A stretch of 61,430 nt of DNA from Gordoniibacillus chartarius (GTDB taxonomy: Bacteria > Bacillota > Bacilli > Paenibacillales > NBRC-103111), in contig NZ_JBHLWN010000043.1 in NCBI RefSeq assembly GCF_042432825.1, forward strand, positions 1 to 61,430, given 5' to 3'. The notes under the pieces were generated by a model. It did not search any database and was not told the DNA's origin. It saw nothing but the letters and a program-made list of their open reading frames with translations. The position numbers and the translations under genes were made by a program. Positions 43,994 to 51,843 of this stretch are shown here, piece by piece (the stretch's first letter is position 1; each line of letters begins with the position of its first letter).

Positions 43994-45013
43994 TTACGGG
44001 TTTGATGGCACGGCAAGCGGCTGTGAAGTTGCGACGGAGATCGTCCGGAATTCCTTGCCGTAATTTTTGGTCGGATCGCCTTCACGGAACTTGCGGCACG
44101 AGCAGTAGAAGTGGTATAGGATGCCTTGATGGGTAATGACGGAAGGCTTGTGGGCGAAAATGGCGTCGATCTCATCGCCCGTTCCGACCGTAATGATCGG
44201 ATCGGGGTGTTTGATCCAGCTCAGCATGTCGGGCGACAGGGCGATGCCTTCCTGCGCTTGTTTGTAGTTGTAACCGAAATAAAACATGACCCACTGCCTG
44301 TTGGCGTCGTCGTACAAAACGCAGGGGTCGCTGGCGAAGCCGCAGTCCCAGCGCTCCGGGGTAACCGGCAGGACAGGATTGTGCTCGTACCGCCGCCAAT
44401 GGAGCAAATCTTCCGAGAAGGCGACTCCGGTCTGCTCGATCCAGCGCCCTTTGTTGGTGTTCTTGGCATTGTAGTACAAGTAAAACGTACCTTCGTGCTT
44501 GACCAGGCATTCTTTGTACAAGCCGCCTTTCTCCCAGTCCGCGCCGTCCTCCGGCGTGAGAATCGGTTCGGGCAGCCGGTTCCATTCCAGCAGCCGCTCG
44601 TCCTCCGTCCAAGCGATCCCGATTTTGGCCGAGCCTTCCTCGTAGCCGGTTTCGGGGTAGGCATGATAGACGAGCCAATATTTGCCGTTCCATCGCTTGA
44701 GCACGGGCGGGGCATCAATCCGGTTTTCCTTCAGGATCCATGTTCCGGCGATGTTGACGGAGTCCCAGGCTCCGTTGTCGTCGCGGGTCAAAATCAGATC
44801 AAGATGCTCCCAGCTCAGCAGATCGTCGCTCACTGCCAGCGCAGTTTGATAGCCGATCCCGTCAAAGCCGACATACATCATGTAAAACTTGCCGTTATGC
44901 TGAAAGACGAACGGGCAAGCGACAGCGCGCTCGTCGAAAGCGCCGGGCCTGCCGGAGCCGGTCAAGACCGGTTTGCCCCATTTGTAAGGGGTCAAGTAGG
45001 GCTCGATATTCAA
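43994..45013 (-). CDS. five-bladed beta-propeller glycoside hydrolase (GH43/GH130-like)
   Basis: A 339-residue protein of the GH43/GH32-type beta-propeller fold. Repeated blade motifs FVFQHNGKFYMMYVGFD, WNGKYWLVYHAYPE, HEGTFYLYYNAKNT and VMFYFGYNYK are obvious. The family cannot be fixed by eye; the substrate is probably a pentose, fucose- or galactose-containing oligosaccharide. I choose TTG 45013, ten bases after AAAGGAG; the longer ATG at 45076 has no site. It is the first gene of the minus-strand operon, divergent from the DapA-like gene. Confidence 0.8.
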   Translation of the reverse strand: MNIEPYLTPYKWGKPVLTGSGRPGAFDERAVACPFVFQHNGKFYMMYVGFDGIGYQTALAVSDDLLSWEHLDLILTRDDNGAWDSVNIAGTWILKENRIDAPPVLKRWNGKYWLVYHAYPETGYEEGSAKIGIAWTEDERLLEWNRLPEPILTPEDGADWEKGGLYKECLVKHEGTFYLYYNAKNTNKGRWIEQTGVAFSEDLLHWRRYEHNPVLPVTPERWDCGFASDPCVLYDDANRQWVMFYFGYNYKQAQEGIALSPDMLSWIKHPDPIITVGTGDEIDAIFAHKPSVITHQGILYHFYCSCRKFREGDPTKNYGKEFRTISVATSQPLAVPSNP

Positions 45014-45149
45014 GCGGATACGCTCCTTTAACGCTGAAAATAGTAGGTTAGATGGGAACTTGCATCCAGCGTACAATTATCCGCTTTCATACAGTGGGGG
45101 GGATCGTATCGGATATATAGGCCGATGCGATCGACAGCCTGCGATTGCA

Positions 45150-45178
45150 TTGACATCGCTTACAGCGGAGCTTAGGAT
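45150..45178 (+). promoter_or_regulatory. sigma-A promoter of the plus-strand glycan operon
   Basis: TTGACA (45150-45155) is a perfect -35; TAGGAT (45173-45178) follows after 17 bases, 39 bases before the ATG at 45217. Confidence 0.7.
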
Positions 45179-45216
45179 GAGGGGGCATAAGGCGGTACGC
45201 GAAGGAGTGAAGGCTT

Positions 45217-46146
45217 ATGGCACGGAATATTCCGAACGGGGTGTGGCCGACAATGGTGACGCCATTTACCGGAGCCGGCGAAGTCGACTATGCGGCGCTT
45301 GAGGCGCTTGTCGACTGGTATATCGGGCAAGGCGTGCACGGCTTGTTCGCCGTTTGCCAGTCGAGTGAAATGTTTTATTTGAGTCTGGAAGAAAGAGTGC
45401 GGATCGCCCGTTTTGTCGTTGAGTCGGCGGGAGGCCGGGTGCCGGTCATCGCCTCGGGGCACGTCTCGGACGGGGAGGATGAGCAAGCAGAGGAGCTGCT
45501 TCGTATGGCGGATACGGGAGTAGAGGCGGTTGTGCTGGTCAGCAACCGTCTGGCCGCACCGGAGGAGGGCGACGGCATTTGGCTGGAGCGTGCGCTGCGT
45601 CTGCTGGATCGGGTGCCGGGCGTGCAGTTTGGCGTCTATGAATGCCCGTACCCGTACAAGAGGCTGATGACGCCGCAGCTGCTTAGACAGTGTGCCGACA
45701 CGGGGAGATTTTCGTTCCTGAAGGATACGTGCTGCGACGCCGGACAGCTTGCCGCCAAACTCGACGCCGTCAAAGGCAGCAGCCTGAGCATTTTCAACGC
45801 CAATTCGGCGACGCTGCTTGCTTCGCTGCGTTTAGGCGCGGCCGGCTTCAGCGGGGTCATGGCCAATTTCCACCCGGACCTGTACGTTTGGCTCACGGAG
45901 CATTGGAGCTCTCAGCCGAAGACCGCCGAAACGGTACAGGCATATCTCGGAGCGGCGTCGCTCATCGAGCTGCAGCAGTACCCCGTCAATGCCAAATATC
46001 ATTTGCAGCGAAGCGGCTTGCCGCTTGAGCTCCACTGCCGGTCGAAGGATGCGGAGGCGTTCAAAGCCAATCACAGGCTGGAAGTGGAGCAGCTGGACGC
46101 ACTGTACCGGCTCGTACGGAAGCAGCTTACCGCCGCAACGGCATAA
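45217..46146 (+). CDS. DapA/NanA-family class I aldolase
   Basis: A 309-residue TIM-barrel lyase of the dihydrodipicolinate synthase/N-acetylneuraminate lyase family, forming or cleaving 2-oxo acids. The Schiff-base lysine is Lys169 in FSFLKDTCCD, and Tyr141 in GVYECPYPY is the family's proton relay. The N-terminus GVWPTMVTPF is typical. The classical glycine-rich (GTTGE) motif is replaced by CQSSEM, which argues against true DapA and for sugar-acid use such as a deoxy-keto-aldonate. ATG 45217 follows AAGGAG. It is first in the plus-strand glycan cluster, 33 bases from the esterase gene. Confidence 0.87.
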   Translation: MARNIPNGVWPTMVTPFTGAGEVDYAALEALVDWYIGQGVHGLFAVCQSSEMFYLSLEERVRIARFVVESAGGRVPVIASGHVSDGEDEQAEELLRMADTGVEAVVLVSNRLAAPEEGDGIWLERALRLLDRVPGVQFGVYECPYPYKRLMTPQLLRQCADTGRFSFLKDTCCDAGQLAAKLDAVKGSSLSIFNANSATLLASLRLGAAGFSGVMANFHPDLYVWLTEHWSSQPKTAETVQAYLGAASLIELQQYPVNAKYHLQRSGLPLELHCRSKDAEAFKANHRLEVEQLDALYRLVRKQLTAATA

Positions 46147-46179
46147 ACTATCGAACAGAGAGGAAGCGATCACATAGCC

Positions 46180-46812
46180 ATGCTGCTGCAAAAGAACGAC
46201 AAAATCGTATTTATCGGCGACAGCATTACCGACAAAGGGCGCAAGAAGGATCCCCTGAAGCTGGGCTCGGGTTACGTTCGGGTGCTGCACGACTATTTGA
46301 CGGCGGTGTATCCGCAGCTGTCTATCAAAGTGATTAACGAAGGGGTATCCGGCAACCGGATTATCGATTTGGAGAGAAGATGGCTGCTCGACGTACTGGA
46401 TCACCGTCCGCAATGGGTGTCCGTGTCGATCGGCATCAACGACGTATGGCGCCAGCTGGATTCACCGGAAGCGGAGCAAGTGTACCCGGACAGGTACGAG
46501 GCCGTTTACCGCCGTTTGCTCGAGCGGCTGAAGGAGGAAGTTCCGGGCAGCCGGGCGATTCTCATGCAGCCGACGATTATCAGGGAATATCTCGATGCGA
46601 CGGGCAACCGGCTGCTTGTCCCTTACGTGGAAGCGGTGAATCGGCTTGCCGAGGAGTACGACGCCGTGCTGGTGCCGACGCACCAAGCGTTCCTTGACTT
46701 CCTGCAGGCCGGAACCGGCCAGGATCTGACAACGGATGGCGTACATATGAATCCGCTTGGCGACATGCTGATGGCGACGACATGGCTCAAGGCTGTTACC
46801 GGAGGCGTGTGA
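46180..46812 (+). CDS. SGNH/GDSL-type esterase
   Basis: A 210-residue SGNH hydrolase, likely a deacetylase of acetylated sugars (rhamnogalacturonan-acetylesterase-like). The blocks are all visible: GDSI (nucleophile Ser15), SGNRII, GIND, and DGVHMN with Asp186 and His189. No signal peptide, so it acts on imported oligosaccharides. It shares the operon with the DapA-family gene and is followed by a terminator. Confidence 0.9.
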   Translation: MLLQKNDKIVFIGDSITDKGRKKDPLKLGSGYVRVLHDYLTAVYPQLSIKVINEGVSGNRIIDLERRWLLDVLDHRPQWVSVSIGINDVWRQLDSPEAEQVYPDRYEAVYRRLLERLKEEVPGSRAILMQPTIIREYLDATGNRLLVPYVEAVNRLAEEYDAVLVPTHQAFLDFLQAGTGQDLTTDGVHMNPLGDMLMATTWLKAVTGGV

Positions 46813-46868
46813 CGAGCGGAGGAGAGCAGCTCGCATGGAGTGAGAGAGCTAGGGATAAATTGGAGAGG

Positions 46869-46893
46869 GCTGCCGGATTCCGGCGGCTTTCTT
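46869..46893 (+). terminator. intrinsic terminator after the esterase gene
   Basis: GCTGCCGG (46869-46876) pairs with CCGGCGGC (46880-46887, one T-G pair) across an ATT loop, then TTTCTT. Confidence 0.82.
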
Positions 46894-47782
46894 ATGTTTA
46901 GCCACGTTCTTGCCGGAATGGACTTCATTTGAATGGTGCGTTTGATCGGAGGCTTCATGCGAAGGCGCAGCCATTTTGCTCATTCATCGGCTATCAGCAG
47001 TAAATGCCTGCATTTGCGCTGCAATCAAAATCAGGCAAGCTAGCTGTTTGAGTGATTTTTATATGTACGCAGGCGTAATGGGTATACGCTTTTTTTGCTT
47101 CAAGCAAAACCGTCATAAAATCCAGTATGCGGAAAAACTTGTGAGTTTTAACGGTTTCCGAAGCCTTTATTTGGCTCGAGATTTGATGTCTCCCCGATTT
47201 AGCGGATTTTGATGGCGTTATGTTCCAGCAATCGGGAAAAATCAAGCCCAATTTCATCCAGTGGTATTCGATAGCACCGCCAAAATCCGCTATTTTGAAG
47301 AAAAAGTGCGATAACGCTAAAATGAGACCCTCCAAATCCGCTAACGAACCGCATCAGCCACCTCAACCCCCTGTTGAGAAAAGACGAGGTCATCCCTTGA
47401 ACGGGAGGCCGCGCTTTATATGTAACTATCATATATAGCTGAGCCCAATAAGACGGCTTATATTACACCGTGAATCTCGCGCGTCTGGAAGACAGCGATC
47501 TTTCTTTTCCCATAGAGGGATAAGCGAGAACAGAATGCCCCAATAACGTTAGTACAAATTCCCTGCAGCAGCTAGGCTAACCGAATGCTTTACCTGAGGA
47601 ATCGGGTTAGCGTGATTCCATCATCCATCAAGTGCGGCACGGCAATACTGCCCGCATACCTGCAAAACTGCAATGCGCCGCCTATATATGCGATAAATTC
47701 GGCCTATAGTCGCCTTCCGAATATCAGGTACACTGAACCCCGAGGCAAAACCATCTGTACCGATAAGGGGGAAAGGCTGGCA
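46894..47782. repeat. 890-base gene-free region with a dispersed intergenic repeat element
   Basis: No credible gene. Around 47200-47350 there are repeated and inverted copies of TAGCGGATTTTG / CAAAATCCGCTA: one forward at 47198 and two inverted near 47278 and 47333, with GGCGTTAT/GATAACGCTA next to them. They can fold into a long stem-loop. Short direct elements like AATGCCTGC (47004) also occur in the 59.9-kb repeat. Near 47571-47613 GCTAACC and GGTTAGC form a further hairpin. No clear promoter was found for the gene at 47783. Confidence 0.6.
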
Positions 47783-49099
47783 ATGACATGGGAAGCTGAA
47801 CAACCGGCTGGAGACAGCACCTGGTTTACGCACGACAGGTTCGGCCTGTTTATTCATTGGGGCTTGTATTCGCTTGCGGCGCGTCACGAGTGGCTGCAGG
47901 CCAGAGAGCGGCTAAGCGGAGAGAAGTACCGCAGCAAATACTTCGACAAGTTCGATCCCGATTTGTACGATCCCGACCTATGGGCGCAGTTAGCTTTCGA
48001 GGCGGGAATGAAATATGCGGTCGTTACGGCGAAGCATCATGAAGGATTTTGTTTGTGGGACAGCAAGCTGACCGACTACAAAGCGCCGAACACGCCGACC
48101 GGCCGGGATTTGATCAAGCCGATGGCCGAAGCGTTCCGCAGCCGGGGCATGAAGCTGGGCTTCTATTATTCGCTGCTCGACTGGCATCACCCTCACTACA
48201 CGATCGATACGAAGCATCCGCTGCGCGGAGACCCGGAGGCTGTCGCCGATAGCGAAAATAAAGATTTTTCCCTGTACCGCGACTATATGTTCGGGCAAAC
48301 GAAGGAGCTGCTCACGGAATACGGCGATGTGGATTTGCTCTTTTACGATTTCTCGTTCCCGGCCGAGAACGGTTTGCCGGGCAAGGGCAAAGACGACTGG
48401 GGCAGCGAGGAGCTGATTCGTCTCGTGCGCAAGCTGCAGCCCCGCATTCTGCTTAACGACCGGCTGCAGATCGGCGGCGACATCACGACCCCGGAGCAGT
48501 ATATTCCGACCAAGTGGGTGCAGATCGATGGCAAGCGCGTAGTCTGGGAGACGCCGCATACGTTCAGCGGATCATGGGGGTATTACCGCGATGAGGAGTC
48601 GTGGAAGAGCGTCGACATGCTGGTCAAAATGCTCATCGATGTGGTGAGCAAAGGCGGCAATTTGCTGTTGAACGTCGGACCGACCGGGCGCGGAGAGTTC
48701 GACGAGCGCTCCATCGACCGCTTGCGGGGAATCGGCGCTTGGATGAAACGTCACAGCCGCTCGATCTACGGCTGTACGGAAGCTCCCGGGCATATCCGGA
48801 CTCCGCAGGATTGCAGGCTGACCTACAACCCGCTAACGAACAGGCTGTATGTGCACGTCTATAGCTGGCCGTTCAAGAGCATTCACCTGTATGGCATGGC
48901 CGGCCAAGTGGAGTATGCGCAGCTGCTGAACGACGCGTCGGAAATCCGCTTCAAGCAGGGACGTGTGGAAAGCGGTATCGACAACGGCGCCTATAAGGAA
49001 GGACGGGACGAGAGCACGCTGGTGCTGTCGCTGCCGGTGAAGAAGCCGGACGTCGCCGTTCCGGTGATCGAGCTGTTTTTGAAAGGAGACCGCCTATGA
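47783..49099 (+). CDS. GH29 alpha-L-fucosidase
   Basis: A 438-residue retaining fucosidase. The N-terminal TIM barrel has WFTHDRFGLFIHWGLYSL, VVTAKHHEGFCLWDS, GMKLGFYYSLLDWH and GDVDLLFYDFS with a candidate nucleophile Asp; PRILLNDRL follows. A short C-terminal beta domain ends at residue 438. ATG 47783 follows an AAAGG site; upstream in-frame codons run through repeat-rich intergenic DNA and are not used. It shares an ATGA overlap with the next gene. With GH95 (51844) and FucI it points to fucosylated or fucan-type substrates. Confidence 0.93.
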   Translation: MTWEAEQPAGDSTWFTHDRFGLFIHWGLYSLAARHEWLQARERLSGEKYRSKYFDKFDPDLYDPDLWAQLAFEAGMKYAVVTAKHHEGFCLWDSKLTDYKAPNTPTGRDLIKPMAEAFRSRGMKLGFYYSLLDWHHPHYTIDTKHPLRGDPEAVADSENKDFSLYRDYMFGQTKELLTEYGDVDLLFYDFSFPAENGLPGKGKDDWGSEELIRLVRKLQPRILLNDRLQIGGDITTPEQYIPTKWVQIDGKRVVWETPHTFSGSWGYYRDEESWKSVDMLVKMLIDVVSKGGNLLLNVGPTGRGEFDERSIDRLRGIGAWMKRHSRSIYGCTEAPGHIRTPQDCRLTYNPLTNRLYVHVYSWPFKSIHLYGMAGQVEYAQLLNDASEIRFKQGRVESGIDNGAYKEGRDESTLVLSLPVKKPDVAVPVIELFLKGDRL

Positions 49100-51822
49100 C
49101 GACAGCTGAAGCCCCTGCCGTTGTTCTCTTTATGGAAGAAGACGCGTCCCCGCGGATTGCTTATGGCATCGCCAGGCTGAAGGAAGCGCTGGAACAGTGC
49201 GGATACGACGCAGTGACGACTCAATCGTCCCTGAGCTGGAATAACTACCGCACCACTCCGGAGAGCAAGATTTATGTCGGCAACCGCTTCGAATCGGAGC
49301 TGCTGCGGCAGCTCGAGGAGAAGGACGTGCTGCTGTACCATTCTCAGGCTCCCGACAAGGAAGGGTTTTATCTCGCGTCGCTGCCCGGCGGCTTGACCGC
49401 GGTGTCGGGCGGCAGCGATTCCGGCGCGCTGTACGGCTGTCTGGAGCTCGCGCGCCGCATTCGTGCCGAAGGCCGGCTTCCGCTTGATATCGCATATGGC
49501 GACGCGCCGCGGTTTGCGCTGCGGGGGCCGGCGATCGGCTTGCAGAAAATGACCGTGGAGCCGCCGCGCCAAACGTACGAGTATCCGATTACGCCGGACC
49601 GTTTTCCGTGGTTTTACGACCGCGGGCTATGGCTTGATTTTCTGGATATGCTGCTGGAGCAGCGGTGCAACGTCGTGTATATCTGGAGCGGCCATCCGTT
49701 CTCCTCGCTGGTGAAGCTGGACGATTACCCGGAGGCGCTTGAGGTGACCGAAGAGGAGTTCGCCCGCAACGTGGAAACGTTCCGCTGGCTGACAGAGGAG
49801 GCCGACCGGCGCGGCATCTGGATCGTGCTCAAGTTTTATAACATCCATATTCCGCTTCCGTTCGCCGAGAAGCACGGACTCAAGCTGCACCAGCCGAAGC
49901 CGCTGCCGCTGACGAGCGATTATTACCGGCAATCCATTGCGGCCTTCGTTCGTTCGTTCCCGAACGCGGGGCTGATGGTTTGTCTCGGCGAAGCGCTGCA
50001 GGGGCAGATTTACGGGGTGGAATGGTTTACCGATACGATACTGGCGGGGCTGCTCGAGGGATTGAAGCATTCCGAAGTTAAGGAAAAGCCGCCGATCATT
50101 CTCCGCTCGCATGCGATCGAGCCGCAGAAGGTGATCGAAGCCGCGCTTCCGCTTTACCCGAACTTGTATACGGAAGCCAAATATAACGGCGAGTCGCTGA
50201 CGACATATACGCCGCGCGGCAAATGGCAGGACATCCACAACCGGCTCGGCTCGCTGCAGACGATTCATATCGTCAACGTGCATATTCTCGCCAATCTCGA
50301 GCCTTTCCGGTACGGTGCGCCGTCGTTTATCCAGAAGTGCATGCAGGCCGCTGCGTACAGGCTCAAGGCTAACGGCCTTCATCTGTATCCGCTCTTTTTC
50401 TGGGATTGGCCGTACGCCCCGGACAAGGCGGAGCCGAGGCTCCGGCAGCTGGACCGAGATTGGATTTGGTACGCGGCATGGTTCCGGTATGCGTGGAACC
50501 CTGACCGGGATCCGGACGCCGAGCGGAAATACTGGATCGGCGTGCTCGCCGAACGATTCGGGAGCCGGGAGGCGGGGGCTGCGATTCTGGATGCCTACGA
50601 GGCCGCCGGCGAATGCGCCCCCAAGCTGCTCCGCAGATTCGGGATTACCGAAGGCAACCGCCAGACGATGAGTCTGGGGATGACGATGAGCCAGCTGACG
50701 AATCCGGAGCGGCACATGCCGTGGCCCGATTTGTGGGAGTCGCAGTCGCCGCAGGGAGAAAGGCTGGAAACCTACATCGCCCGAGAGCTCAGCGGCGAGC
50801 CGCATGTCGGCGAAACGCCGCCGGACATTATCGAGGATGCGCTGCGGCACGCTCAAACGGCGGCGGTGGCCATCGCCGGGGCGGACGCCTTCGTGACCAG
50901 AAACCGGGACGAATATGAACGCTTGGCCGGCGATATCGCGGCGATCCGTCATATGGTCCGGTCGTACGCGCACAAAGTCCGGGCGGCGATGCTCGTGCTG
51001 ACTTACAAGCTGACGGCGGAAGGGGATTACTTCCAGCGACTAGAGCTGCTGGAGGAAGCCGCTAGAGAGCTGGAGCAAAGCTTGTCCAGCTACAAGGAGC
51101 TGAGCGCGCTGGCCGAGAGCACATATTTGTATGCCAACAGCATGCAGACGCCGCAGCGGAAGGTGCCGATCCGGGGCGGTATGGAATTCCGGCACTGGAA
51201 AGAGTGTCTGCCTGTTTACGAGAGAGAGCTGGACAACTTCCGCAGCCATCTGCATGAGCTTCAAACCGGCCGGATGCCGGAGGCGCTGAAGAACCGAAAG
51301 GAACCGATTGTGCCTTACCGGGAAGCGCCGTTCAAGCTGCTGTCGGCACATGCGGAAGCGTTCCGGGTGGACAAAGGCGCTTGCGTCTTCACCGACGGCG
51401 ATATTCACATCGTGGGCTGCGCCGAGGAGCTGGCCGGCCTTACCGGGGTCCGCTTCAGCCAAATGGACGCGGGGCGCAGCGGCGTGGCCGTCGAGCTGGA
51501 GCTGGAGCGGCCGGCGAAGGTGCTGATCGGCTATTTCAATTCTCCGGATCAGCAGTGGCTTCAGGTACCGAGTCTGGAGGAGAATACCCATGCCGACGAT
51601 CGGGGGGGCTACGCGCCGATCCTGCGCAAAGGGCTTCGGTTGTACGCGTATCCGTCCGTGAATGTGCATGCCTTCCAGTATGAGGCCGGACGGCATACGC
51701 TCGATTTCGGCAGGGGGGCTTATCTCATACTTGGCGTCATCGCCGAAGACCAAAGCATGCGGGTGCGCGATGTGGAACACAAGAACGACGGCGTCGATAC
51801 GCTGGATTGGCTGTATGAGTAA
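49096..51822 (+). CDS. large putative glycoside hydrolase with GH67/GH20-type N-terminal domain, family unassigned
   Basis: A 908-residue protein with no signal peptide. The first 150 residues look like the accessory domain of alpha-glucuronidases/hexosaminidases (GFYLASLPGGLTAVSGGSDS GALYG-like). Next comes a probable TIM barrel (FALRGPAIGLQK, LDFLDMLLEQRCNVVYIW, AGLMVCLGEALQGQ, FFWDWPYA), then a long helical region (residues 550-720) and a C-terminal beta domain. The Glu in CLGEALQG is a candidate catalytic residue. I cannot assign a CAZy family. It sits between GH29 and GH95 genes with overlapping translation. Confidence 0.7.
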   Translation: MTTAEAPAVVLFMEEDASPRIAYGIARLKEALEQCGYDAVTTQSSLSWNNYRTTPESKIYVGNRFESELLRQLEEKDVLLYHSQAPDKEGFYLASLPGGLTAVSGGSDSGALYGCLELARRIRAEGRLPLDIAYGDAPRFALRGPAIGLQKMTVEPPRQTYEYPITPDRFPWFYDRGLWLDFLDMLLEQRCNVVYIWSGHPFSSLVKLDDYPEALEVTEEEFARNVETFRWLTEEADRRGIWIVLKFYNIHIPLPFAEKHGLKLHQPKPLPLTSDYYRQSIAAFVRSFPNAGLMVCLGEALQGQIYGVEWFTDTILAGLLEGLKHSEVKEKPPIILRSHAIEPQKVIEAALPLYPNLYTEAKYNGESLTTYTPRGKWQDIHNRLGSLQTIHIVNVHILANLEPFRYGAPSFIQKCMQAAAYRLKANGLHLYPLFFWDWPYAPDKAEPRLRQLDRDWIWYAAWFRYAWNPDRDPDAERKYWIGVLAERFGSREAGAAILDAYEAAGECAPKLLRRFGITEGNRQTMSLGMTMSQLTNPERHMPWPDLWESQSPQGERLETYIARELSGEPHVGETPPDIIEDALRHAQTAAVAIAGADAFVTRNRDEYERLAGDIAAIRHMVRSYAHKVRAAMLVLTYKLTAEGDYFQRLELLEEAARELEQSLSSYKELSALAESTYLYANSMQTPQRKVPIRGGMEFRHWKECLPVYERELDNFRSHLHELQTGRMPEALKNRKEPIVPYREAPFKLLSAHAEAFRVDKGACVFTDGDIHIVGCAEELAGLTGVRFSQMDAGRSGVAVELELERPAKVLIGYFNSPDQQWLQVPSLEENTHADDRGGYAPILRKGLRLYAYPSVNVHAFQYEAGRHTLDFGRGAYLILGVIAEDQSMRVRDVEHKNDGVDTLDWLYE

Positions 51823-51843
51823 GCGCGGAGGGATGCAGGCCTT

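Noticed and set aside
47199..47432. 77-residue minus-strand open frame in the repeat region
   Set aside because: It is a translation of the dispersed intergenic repeat; no ribosome site or domain.
49627..50973. Antisense 448-residue open frame
   Set aside because: Arg-rich shadow of the 908-residue gene; no domain recognised.
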